From the NCBI GenBank assembly GCA_030529225.1, contig JAUMXH010000009.1, positions 1 to 64,000 of the forward strand: a stretch of 64,000 bases of DNA. Reading direction: 5' to 3'. This document shows positions 1 to 7,843 of this stretch, in pieces; positions within the stretch are counted from its first letter, which is position 1; every line of letters begins with the position of its first letter. The DNA comes from Bacillota bacterium. GTDB lineage: Bacteria > Bacillota > Clostridia > Peptostreptococcales > Acidaminobacteraceae. The notes under the pieces are model-generated. The model was not told the origin of the DNA. It ran no database searches and worked only from the letters and a program-made list of their open reading frames with translations. A program made the position numbers and the translations under genes.

Positions 1-119
1 GGTCATTAACATTATACAGAATCATGGAGAGCCTTTTTATTGCATTTTATTTTACTACTCGCCAAAATTATTTTGCTAAAAATCGGCCTCGAACGCGAAG
101 ACTTGTTTAAGTTTTTCTT

Positions 120-149
120 CTCCCGTCCGATACTCTTTCGTGGTATAAT
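120..149 (+). promoter_or_regulatory. Probable promoter for the GGDEF/EAL gene
   Basis: A perfect -10 hexamer TATAAT lies at 144-149, about 70 nt upstream of the ATG at 218. The -35 region is poor (no good TTGACA match at 16-18 nt spacing), so the call rests on the -10 alone. A GGAGGAAA ribosome site follows at 200-207. Nothing else recognisable lies in bases 1-217; the short open frame there has no coding character. Confidence 0.4.
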
Positions 150-217
150 ACGAAGGGATTTTTTGTTTTATTTACTAATCATAAGCACTTTGCAGAAACG
201 GAGGAAAGAAAAATTCA

Positions 218-3200
218 ATGGATAGCATTCCTTTCATCATCTCACTTCTTTTCGGAGGAATCAGTCTGGTATATACGACGATCAGCTTTTACGGCCTCTC
301 GCTAAACTTCAACAGCAAGAACAATCGCCTGTTCTTTCTGATGACCTTGTCCCTCGCGTTCTGGGGCATCTGCTACGCCATCACGAGTTTGACCGATTCC
401 AAGGAAATCGCGTTAAAGATGAGCCAACTCACGGTCTTCGGCTGGGGACTCTTTTACAGCTTGATCCTGCACTTCATTAAGTCGGTCGCAACCGGAAAAC
501 GATTGCGCTTGGGAGAGCTCATTTTTCTATATGCGCCTCCGGCCTTCTTTATCTACACCTTTCTGCTCGCCGATACGGCTCCCGCACAGTTCAACATCAC
601 CTACAGCAAGTGGGGCTACACGACCTCTTCCCCTTCGACTGTCAGCAACAATCTCTTTATGGTTTATGCGCTCCTCTACAGCGTCCTCTGCGTGAAAGAG
701 CTCATCAGCTGGCACAACAGAATCCAGAACGAGAAAACCAAGGGCTTGATCAAATTGACCACCCTGGCTTCGGCGATTGCGATCGTGCTGGCATCTCTAA
801 CCGACTATTTGATGCGAAACTATTTGAACATCCTCCTGCCGCAGAGCACCATCCTGTGGCTGATTTTGCCGATTTTATCCTTCTTTTACCTGCTCTTAAA
901 GAGTAAGTTCATTCACGAGGACTTCGACAAGAACTTTAACAGCATCATCGACGACAAATCCAAGCAGACCGTGTTTCGTATTGTGGGTTATATCTACATT
1001 CTGCTCGCATACGGAACCTTTTTCATTCACTATTCTCACGATTCGGTCCTCGACGGATACCAGATCATCATCAGCGTCGTCGCGCTGATTTTTGCCTTTG
1101 CCCACATCTTCCTGACTTCCTTCACCAAGAAACAGGAGTATCAATATTTGGTCATCACCCTGCTCTACACCGTCATCATCTCGCTCTTCGCCTACATTTA
1201 CGCGGAGAACATGGCGATCACGGTATGGGCGATCTTCTTCTGCTATATGATTCTGGTGACCATATTCGAGCGCGTCATTTACGGGTTCTTCATGTCGGCT
1301 TACATGATCTTCCTACAGGTCATCATGTGGATTCACCTGCCGGATGAAATTCCGGTGGATTTTGACTGGAGCGACCACTTTGCCAGAATATTGATTATCA
1401 CGCTCTTCTCCTACCTCACCTTCTACATCAACTACGCCTATCGAAAAAAGGTCAAGGAGAACCTGCTTCAGATCAGCGCCCAGAACGTAATCAAGAACTT
1501 TTCGAACGAGATGCAGAGCATCAGCATCCACAATGCCAATGAAAAGATTGCCTCCCTGCTCGGCTTGATCAATGAAGGCTTCGATATTAAGCGCTCCACC
1601 TACATCCATCTGAACAAGGACGACAACGAGGTCTTTGAGCGCGGTTACACCTGTGAAGACAATGAGATTAGCAAACTGGACGGCTACGCCTCGACCATCT
1701 TCGCCCTCAATCCGAAGTGGCTGCAGGAGGTGAAGCTGAACAACATCGTTTCGTATTTCAACATCTTTTTGGAATTCAAGAACAGCGAGGACGAGGTCTG
1801 CATGAATGTGAAGGACGCCTTTGAAAGACGCGGCATCACCGGGTTTTACTCCTTCCCCATCCTCTACGGTTCCAAGCTCAGGGGGATCGGCGTCTTCGAG
1901 TTCTCGTTCAGCGAAGAAAACAAGTTGCTGCACTCCTACCTGGAAATTTTAAAAACCCTGACTTCCGAAGCCTTAGACAGGCTCGACAGCCAGAGAGCCC
2001 TCTTTACCAGGGCGAACTTTGACAGCGTGACCGGACTCCGAAGCAAGGACTACTTCCTGGAGGCGGTCGATGAAATTTTGGAGCGCGAAGAAGAGCAGTC
2101 CTGCTTTATGCTCTACATCGACATCGACAGCTTCAACTCGATCAACGATACCTTCGGGCACTCTACGGGCGATGAGGTCCTGAAGAACGCGGCCGAGATT
2201 TTCAGCAAAGAAGGGCCGGAAGAAAAGCTCCTCACAAGGTTTACCAACGACGAGTTCGCGGTCTTCTTTTACGGCGCCTGCAACCGGGACACCGTGACCA
2301 TGTACTGCGCGCGAACCGTTGAGCTGTTTAAAAAGGGCATCAACATCAGCGGCAACAATTTCAGGCTGAACATCTTTATCGGAATCTCCTCTCTGCCCAA
2401 GGACGGCACACAGTCCAACGACCTGCTGAAAAACGCGGCCCTCGCGATGAACAGCTCCAAGAAGCTCGGCTACATCAAGCACCACTTCTGCGACGAGACG
2501 GACAAGAGGCAGACCTTCCTGAACTCGATCTATACCGACAGGCTCTACAGTGCCCTGGACAACGGGGAATTTAAGCTCGCCTACCAGCCGCAGGTCGATA
2601 CCTTCAGCGAACACATCATCGGCGTCGAGGCCCTCTTAAGGTGGGAATCGGAGGAGTTCGGCTTTGTGCCGCCCTTCAAGTTCATCCCGATTTTGGAGCA
2701 CACCGGCCTGATCATCAGCGTCGGAGAGTGGATCATAGAAGAATGTATTCGAGAGCAGAAGAGGATAGAGGAAGCCGGTTTCGGCAAGATTCGCTTCTCG
2801 ATCAACCTCTCTGCGGCGCAGTTTATGGATACGACCCTGATTCAGACGATTTACGAGCTGAAGGAAAAATACCGCGTCGATCCCGAGTTTCTGGAATTTG
2901 AAATCACCGAGAGCGTCGCGATCAACAACAGCGACTTCGTTCTGGACAGCTTCAACAGCCTCAAAGAAATGTGCTTTACGATCGCGATCGACGATTTCGG
3001 AACCGGTTTTTCTTCCCTGAACAGCTTGCAGAACCTGCCGATCGACAGGCTGAAGATTGACAAGAGCTTCATCGACGGCATCGGCATGAACGACAAGCGG
3101 GAGTCCATCGTCAACCTCGTCATCGAGCTGGCAAAGATTCTGAACCTGCACTCGATCGCCGAGGGCGTGGAAGTCAAATCCCAGCTGGATTACTTGCGGG

Positions 3201-3307
3201 AGCGCGGCTGTGAAGAAATTCAAGGCTACTACTACGCCAAGCCGATGTTTCCGGACGAGTTGCGAAACTTTTTAAAGAGTTTTCATCCCGAGGAGAGTGC
3301 GGAATGA
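218..3307 (+). CDS. Membrane-bound GGDEF/EAL protein (probable c-di-GMP phosphodiesterase)
   Basis: A 1029-residue inner-membrane signalling protein. About 12 hydrophobic segments fill residues 1-410, the first seven resembling the 7TM sensor block of some histidine kinases. A GAF-like region covers about 430-590, GGDEF about 600-760 and EAL about 765-1020. The cyclase signature is TNDEF (near residue 674) instead of GGDEF, so cyclase activity is unlikely; such domains often act as GTP or c-di-GMP sensors. The phosphodiesterase half looks complete: VEALLRW near residue 801, EFEITES, IDDFGTG, LKIDKSF and AEGVE. I infer that it lowers c-di-GMP in response to a membrane signal. The start is chosen from GGAGGAAA 11 nt upstream. 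The stop overlaps the next ATG as ATGA, implying translational coupling to the YoaK-like protein. Confidence 0.93.
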   Translation: MDSIPFIISLLFGGISLVYTTISFYGLSLNFNSKNNRLFFLMTLSLAFWGICYAITSLTDSKEIALKMSQLTVFGWGLFYSLILHFIKSVATGKRLRLGELIFLYAPPAFFIYTFLLADTAPAQFNITYSKWGYTTSSPSTVSNNLFMVYALLYSVLCVKELISWHNRIQNEKTKGLIKLTTLASAIAIVLASLTDYLMRNYLNILLPQSTILWLILPILSFFYLLLKSKFIHEDFDKNFNSIIDDKSKQTVFRIVGYIYILLAYGTFFIHYSHDSVLDGYQIIISVVALIFAFAHIFLTSFTKKQEYQYLVITLLYTVIISLFAYIYAENMAITVWAIFFCYMILVTIFERVIYGFFMSAYMIFLQVIMWIHLPDEIPVDFDWSDHFARILIITLFSYLTFYINYAYRKKVKENLLQISAQNVIKNFSNEMQSISIHNANEKIASLLGLINEGFDIKRSTYIHLNKDDNEVFERGYTCEDNEISKLDGYASTIFALNPKWLQEVKLNNIVSYFNIFLEFKNSEDEVCMNVKDAFERRGITGFYSFPILYGSKLRGIGVFEFSFSEENKLLHSYLEILKTLTSEALDRLDSQRALFTRANFDSVTGLRSKDYFLEAVDEILEREEEQSCFMLYIDIDSFNSINDTFGHSTGDEVLKNAAEIFSKEGPEEKLLTRFTNDEFAVFFYGACNRDTVTMYCARTVELFKKGINISGNNFRLNIFIGISSLPKDGTQSNDLLKNAALAMNSSKKLGYIKHHFCDETDKRQTFLNSIYTDRLYSALDNGEFKLAYQPQVDTFSEHIIGVEALLRWESEEFGFVPPFKFIPILEHTGLIISVGEWIIEECIREQKRIEEAGFGKIRFSINLSAAQFMDTTLIQTIYELKEKYRVDPEFLEFEITESVAINNSDFVLDSFNSLKEMCFTIAIDDFGTGFSSLNSLQNLPIDRLKIDKSFIDGIGMNDKRESIVNLVIELAKILNLHSIAEGVEVKSQLDYLRERGCEEIQGYYYAKPMFPDELRNFLKSFHPEESAE

Positions 3308-3984
3308 GAGAACGTAGCGACCTTGCAGGCTCTCTGCGATTTGCGGCCCTCCTGACCCTGGCCGGAGGATTACAGGACAGTTACTCCTACCTGCTGAGAG
3401 GCGAAGTCTTCGCCAATGCACAGACCGGAAACATCGTCCTTTTGGCGCACAACCTGGCGAGCGGGAACTGGGAGGTCGCTTCCAACTACCTCCTGCCCCT
3501 GCTCTCCTTCATCCTGGGGGTCTATGTGACCGTGCCGATTTTACTCAGATGCAACAGGACTAAGCGCCTCTCTCACTTGGAGCTCATCCTTTTGATAGAG
3601 CTGATCCTCCTCTTTTATGTGGGCTTTCTTCCCTCCAAGTTCGACGTGCTCGCAAACTCCCTGATGAGCTTTACCTGTGCGATGCAGGTCAACACCTTCA
3701 AAACCTTTAAGGGTCTCCCTGCGGCCACGACCATGTGCATCGGCAACATCCGCTCGGGCACCGACCTTCTGGCGCGCTACGTGTCGACCGGCGAGAAGGC
3801 CTACTTCAAGCAGAGCAGCTACTACTTTACCATCATCTTTATCTTTTTTAGCGGCGCGGCTCTGGGGAGCCTTCTAAAATCTTTTTTGGGCTTAAAAAGC
3901 ATCTGGGTCTCGGCCCTCTTCCTCTTAGTTGCCTTTTTGCTGCTCTTTCATGAGCGAAACACGCGGGGCACTAAAAATTCCTAA
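3304..3984 (+). CDS. YoaK/DUF1275-family membrane protein
   Basis: 226 residues with about six hydrophobic segments. The N-terminal block, with AGGLQDSYSYL, the AQTGNIVLL motif and later the FKTFKGLPAATTMCIGNIRSG stretch (split here as FKTFKG and TTMCIGNIR), is typical of the DUF1275 (YoaK) family of small integral membrane proteins whose transport substrate is not established. It starts inside the stop codon of the c-di-GMP gene (ATGA overlap), so the two are probably co-translated. That pairing suggests the YoaK protein belongs to the same signalling or envelope response, but this is only context. No terminator with a T-run is seen immediately after it. Confidence 0.85.
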   Translation: MRERSDLAGSLRFAALLTLAGGLQDSYSYLLRGEVFANAQTGNIVLLAHNLASGNWEVASNYLLPLLSFILGVYVTVPILLRCNRTKRLSHLELILLIELILLFYVGFLPSKFDVLANSLMSFTCAMQVNTFKTFKGLPAATTMCIGNIRSGTDLLARYVSTGEKAYFKQSSYYFTIIFIFFSGAALGSLLKSFLGLKSIWVSALFLLVAFLLLFHERNTRGTKNS

Positions 3985-4098
3985 AATGTTTTATTTTATT
4001 TTTTTCTCCCTCGTGGGTATAAATAGTCAGAATCATCGATCAGACTTATATACAAGTAAGGATTTGTTACAAGTAAAGAGAGGAGAAAATCAACAAAA

Positions 4099-5208
4099 AT
4101 GAAGAAAAATTCTTTGATAGCATTGTTTATGATTTTCGCCGTGCTCCTGACAGCCTGTCAAAATACTCAGGAACCGAATAAAAATTCGGAGAAGGCATCC
4201 GGCGCAAAGACGGAACGGGAAGGGGAACACGCAAAGGACAAGGAAGGAGAAGTCCCAATGAACGTGAAAAAAGAAAACATCAGAACCATTTACCTGGCGG
4301 GCGGATGTTTCTGGGGAGTGGAAGGCTACTTCAGCAGAATCAAGGGGGTTGTGGCCACGGACGCCGGATACGCGAACGGCGAAACGGATGACACCAACTA
4401 CGAGAAAATCGCCTCTACCAAACACGCGGAGACCGTCAAAATCGACTACGACATGAGCATTGTCTCGTTGGAGGAAATCCTCCTACACTACTTCCGCGTC
4501 ATCGATCCGACCTCGGTCAACAAGCAGGGCAATGACGTGGGCGTGCAGTACAGAACCGGCGTCTACTACACGGACGAGAAGGATTTGGAGACCATCGAAA
4601 AGGTGTTCAAATACGAGGAGAGCATACACGGCAAATTGGCGGTGGAAAAAGAGCCGTTGAAACACTTTGTCCTCGCGGAGGACTACCACCAGGACTACTT
4701 GGAAAAGAATCCGAACGGGTACTGCCACATCAACTTAAAGTCGGCAGAAGAGCCTCTATTTAAGGAAGAATATAAAAAATTCACCGAAGAAGAATTGAAA
4801 AAGAACCTGGACGAGCTTTCCTACTCGGTGCTCCGTGAAAACGCGACCGAGAGACCGGGAAGTTCGGAGCTCAACGACGAGTACAGAAAGGGAATCTACG
4901 TGGACAAGATCACCGGAGAAGCCCTCTTCGCCTCAAAGGACAAGTTTGATTCCGGTTGCGGATGGCCGAGTTTCTCTAAGCCGATCACGACCGATAAAAT
5001 CAACTATCTGGAAGATACCTCTCACGGTATGAACCGCGTGGAAGTCAGATCAAACGGCGGAGACAACCACCTGGGTCACGTCTTCAACGACGGACCGGAA
5101 GAGATGGGCGGCCTCCGATACTGCATCAACGGCGCCTCTCTGGAATTCATCCCGTTTGAAGAAATGGAAGCGAGAGAATACAAGGACTACATGATCTTCT
5201 GCGAATAA
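4099..5208 (+). CDS. msrAB: Lipoprotein peptide-methionine sulfoxide reductase MsrA-MsrB fusion
   Basis: 369 residues that repair both S- and R-methionine sulfoxide in proteins. A lipoprotein signal (lipobox LLTAC, about residues 16-20) is followed by a charged linker (about 21-53), MsrA (about 60-215; nucleophile in GGCFWG near Cys71) and MsrB (about 235-365; SGCGWPSF, HLGHVF and the catalytic Cys in RYCIN). The zinc CxxC pairs of many MsrB domains are absent, as in streptococcal fusions. The signal predicts anchoring outside the membrane. Oddly, Met54 at nt 4258 begins the enzyme proper and is preceded by GGAG at 4246-4249 with 8 nt spacing, so a second, cytosolic product is possible. Its own start has GAGGAG at 4080-4085. 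A terminator follows at 5236-5268. Confidence 0.95.
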   Translation: MKKNSLIALFMIFAVLLTACQNTQEPNKNSEKASGAKTEREGEHAKDKEGEVPMNVKKENIRTIYLAGGCFWGVEGYFSRIKGVVATDAGYANGETDDTNYEKIASTKHAETVKIDYDMSIVSLEEILLHYFRVIDPTSVNKQGNDVGVQYRTGVYYTDEKDLETIEKVFKYEESIHGKLAVEKEPLKHFVLAEDYHQDYLEKNPNGYCHINLKSAEEPLFKEEYKKFTEEELKKNLDELSYSVLRENATERPGSSELNDEYRKGIYVDKITGEALFASKDKFDSGCGWPSFSKPITTDKINYLEDTSHGMNRVEVRSNGGDNHLGHVFNDGPEEMGGLRYCINGASLEFIPFEEMEAREYKDYMIFCE

Positions 5209-5235
5209 TTTGGAATTCGATAAGAAATTGCGAGT

Positions 5236-5268
5236 TGCCGGCCACCTGGCGTGACCGGCACTTTTTTT
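5236..5268 (+). terminator. Rho-independent terminator after msrAB
   Basis: TGCCGG-c-CAC, loop CTGGC, GTG-a-CCGGCA: ten stem positions with one internal mismatch, followed directly by C and seven T. It lies 28 nt after the msrAB stop and upstream of the znuA promoter, separating the two units. Confidence 0.9.
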
Positions 5269-5300
5269 GAAAAAAATGCAAATAGAAAATGGTTTTCATA

Positions 5301-5329
5301 TTTCTTTTTCATTTCTTTTATGGTATAAT
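5301..5329 (+). promoter_or_regulatory. Promoter of the znu operon
   Basis: A perfect -10 TATAAT at 5324-5329 with a TTTCTT sequence 17 nt upstream (5301-5306) as a weak -35. It sits between the msrAB terminator and the AGGAGG site of znuA. I see no clear Zur-type palindrome, so metal control cannot be read directly from the sequence. Confidence 0.6.
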
Positions 5330-5361
5330 CGCTCAAGAAAGAAAAAAAGGAGGACAAAAAC

Positions 5362-6354
5362 TTGAAAAAAACAATACTCTTCCTCTGTCTGCTCCTGCTC
5401 CTCGCGAGCTGTTCGGGCGGAGGACAGGCCAAGCAAAACACAGAAAATCAGGCTCAAGGCGAAACAGCAAAGGCGAGCACAGAAGCGAACAACGACGAAA
5501 AACAGACCGAAGCTACCGAAAAGAAGCGGGTTTACGCGAGCTTCTTCCCGGTCTATGACCTGACCAAGAGGATTGTCGGAGAGAAGATGGACGTTCAGAT
5601 GATTATGGATGTCGATTCGGAGCCCCACAGCTTTGAACTCAAAATCAACGACATGGCAAAGCTTGCGGATGCGGACTTGATCATCTACAACGGGGCAGGC
5701 ATGGAGCTCTTCATCGACGATTTGAAACAAGTGATCGCCGACGAGAGGAATCAGGATGCGGACGCGTTTTTTCTGGACTTATCTCAAGGTCTGACCCTCC
5801 TGAAGGCGGACGAATCGGAGGACTTGAGTTCCATTAACCCGCACACCTGGCTCAGCGTGAAAAATGCGATGATTCAACTCGACACCGTGTATCAAAAAGT
5901 TTCGAGCATGGACCCGGAGAACGACGCCTATTATAAAGAAAATTTAGAACGGGCCCTGCAGGAGTTCGGCGCCCTGGAGCAAAAGATGCAGGAGGAGCTC
6001 GGCAAGCTCACGAACCGGGAAAAATACTTTGTCACTTCGCATGCGGCCTTCAACTACCTCGCCTATGACTACGGTCTGAAGCAGGTTGCGGCGACCGGTA
6101 TTTCTCCGGATTTGGAGCCTTCGGCAAAGGAGCTGAAGGACATCGCGGACTTTGTCAGAAGCCACGGTATCAAGACCATCTTCTTTGAGGGCAAGGCGAC
6201 GCCTAAGGTAGCCGAGACCCTGGCAAAGGAGACCGGCGTGAAGACCGCGACCCTCTACACGATGGAACACCTCAGTGACGAAGAGGCGAAGATGGGATAC
6301 CTAAAGCTGATGGAACACAACCTGAACGAGTTGGTGAAGTCCTTCCATGAATAA
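5362..6354 (+). CDS. znuA: Zinc-type ABC transporter substrate-binding lipoprotein
   Basis: 330 residues, cluster A-I metal-binding receptor of the ZnuA/AdcA/MntA kind. The start is TTG at 5362, chosen because GGAGG lies at 5349-5353 and the encoded signal peptide with lipobox LLASC begins there. A polar linker (about residues 20-55) precedes the binding fold. Expected metal ligands are visible as EPHSFEL, NPHTWLS and TSHAAFN; a His at the third position is the zinc pattern, where manganese receptors usually carry Glu. The His-rich loop of many ZnuA proteins is missing. Its gene overlaps znuC by 8 nt, and the operon continues into znuB and a His-repeat lipoprotein, which supports zinc as substrate. 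Confidence 0.88.
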   Translation: MKKTILFLCLLLLLASCSGGGQAKQNTENQAQGETAKASTEANNDEKQTEATEKKRVYASFFPVYDLTKRIVGEKMDVQMIMDVDSEPHSFELKINDMAKLADADLIIYNGAGMELFIDDLKQVIADERNQDADAFFLDLSQGLTLLKADESEDLSSINPHTWLSVKNAMIQLDTVYQKVSSMDPENDAYYKENLERALQEFGALEQKMQEELGKLTNREKYFVTSHAAFNYLAYDYGLKQVAATGISPDLEPSAKELKDIADFVRSHGIKTIFFEGKATPKVAETLAKETGVKTATLYTMEHLSDEEAKMGYLKLMEHNLNELVKSFHE

Positions 6355-7057
6355 GCAGAAGCAAACGATTGTGGAGGTCAGAAACCTGAGCTTTTCTTAC
6401 GACTCTTCCCCCGTCCTGAAGGACGTGAACATAGAAATGAAGGAGGGCGAGTTCGTCGCCCTGATCGGTGCCAACGGGGCCGGAAAGTCCACCTTTTTCG
6501 GTCTCCTGCTCTCCCGCTTGAAGGCGAGCGGCGGAAGCATCCGCCTCTTCGGAGACGAAATCGAAAAGGACAAGCACTTTCGGGACATCGCCTACATCTC
6601 TCAGAACTCGATCCTGGCTTATCGCGATTTTCCGACCACGGTCGAAGAGCTGATCAAGGTCCACCTGAAGCACTTGAAAATCAAGCGGGACGCCAAGCTC
6701 TTTTTGCGGGAGATCGGACTCGAAGGGCATCGCAACAACACGCTCAAGCAGCTTTCCGGCGGGCAGCTGCAGAGGCTCGCCCTCTCGATCGCCCTGCTGA
6801 AGGACGCCAAGCTCCTCTTCCTTGACGAGCCGACCAGCGGAATCGACAAGGACTTCAGCCGGGAGCTCTTCGGGATTCTAAGAGCGCTCTGCGATCAGGG
6901 AAGGACGGTTTTGATGGCCACGCACAACCTGCAGGATGCGATGCCTTACATTGACAAGGTGACCTGTATTCAGCACGGGACCTGCAGGATTTTGAACGAA
7001 GTGCAGTTGGAAAAGGAGTTGAAGCGCCAAGATGATGCAGATTACAGACTTATTTAG
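6347..7057 (+). CDS. znuC: Zinc-type ABC transporter ATP-binding protein
   Basis: 236 residues, the cytoplasmic ATPase of the metal importer. Walker A is GANGAGKST (near residue 43), the signature is LSGGQLQR, Walker B is LLFLDEPTSGID, and the switch His is in MATHNL. The start ATG lies inside the last codons of znuA (8 nt overlap) and the end overlaps znuB by 26 nt, so the three subunits are tightly coupled. Metal specificity is inherited from the neighbouring receptor; the ATPase alone cannot tell zinc from manganese. Confidence 0.9.
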   Translation: MNKQKQTIVEVRNLSFSYDSSPVLKDVNIEMKEGEFVALIGANGAGKSTFFGLLLSRLKASGGSIRLFGDEIEKDKHFRDIAYISQNSILAYRDFPTTVEELIKVHLKHLKIKRDAKLFLREIGLEGHRNNTLKQLSGGQLQRLALSIALLKDAKLLFLDEPTSGIDKDFSRELFGILRALCDQGRTVLMATHNLQDAMPYIDKVTCIQHGTCRILNEVQLEKELKRQDDADYRLI

Positions 7058-7838
7058 ATACGAATTCATGCAGCGGGCGATCATCGTCGGCATCCTGCTC
7101 GCGATCATCCTACCCTGCATCGGATTCAGCATAGTCCTAAAGCGGCTCTCGATGATTGGAGATACCCTATCGCACTCCTCGCTGGCCGGCGTTTCAATCG
7201 GACTGTTTATGGGCTTCAACCCCCTGCTCGGCTCCATCATCGCCTGCGTCATCGCGGGGTTCAGCATCGAGTTCATCCGCAGCAAACTCAAGTCCTACCA
7301 GGAGATTTCGACCGTGATCATCCTCGCGGCATCGATCGGCCTGGCCGGGGTCTTCTCGAGCTTTCTGAGCAACACCAACTCGATCACCTCCTACCTCTTC
7401 GGATCGATCGTGACGATCAGCGACAGTGAGTTTTATCTGGTTTTGGGGGTTTCGGCCTTTGTCCTGATCAGTTATAAATTGCTCTACAACAAGCTTTATT
7501 TAAGCGTCTTCGACCCGAATGCGGCGCCCTTAATCGGCATCAATGTGAAGTTGATCAACTTCGCCTTCACGATTTTGAGCGCCATCGCAATCTCGATTTC
7601 GGCGAAGACCATCGGCTCGCTCATTGTATCCTCGCTGCTGGTGATTCCGTCGATCACCGCGATGCAATTTACCAAGACTTACAAGAGTACGCTGATCTTA
7701 TCGATTTTTTTGTCGATCGGCTTCGTGCTGACCGGACTGGTTCTTTCGTATTTTTACAACTTGAAGCCCGGCTCGGTCATCGTTTTAATCGCAGTAAGTG
7801 CCTTGATGATCTCCCTGTTCATCAAGAGAAAGGAATAG
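7032..7838 (+). CDS. znuB: Zinc-type ABC transporter permease
   Basis: 268 residues, ABC-3 family integral membrane subunit with about eight hydrophobic helices. The N-terminal stretch with LKRLSMIGDTLSHSSLAG is the typical family signature, and SAKTIGSLIVSSLLVIPS near the C-terminal third is another. It begins within znuC; ATG codons at 7032 and 7035 are both possible and AAGGAG at 7013-7018 is the nearest ribosome site. Only 5 nt separate its stop from the His-repeat lipoprotein gene, so that protein is almost certainly made with the transporter. Confidence 0.9.
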   Translation: MMQITDLFRYEFMQRAIIVGILLAIILPCIGFSIVLKRLSMIGDTLSHSSLAGVSIGLFMGFNPLLGSIIACVIAGFSIEFIRSKLKSYQEISTVIILAASIGLAGVFSSFLSNTNSITSYLFGSIVTISDSEFYLVLGVSAFVLISYKLLYNKLYLSVFDPNAAPLIGINVKLINFAFTILSAIAISISAKTIGSLIVSSLLVIPSITAMQFTKTYKSTLILSIFLSIGFVLTGLVLSYFYNLKPGSVIVLIAVSALMISLFIKRKE

Positions 7839-7843
7839 ACAAG

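Noticed and set aside
1313-1933. 206-codon minus-strand frame inside the GGDEF/EAL gene
   Set aside because: Antisense shadow of a well-supported gene; no family resemblance.
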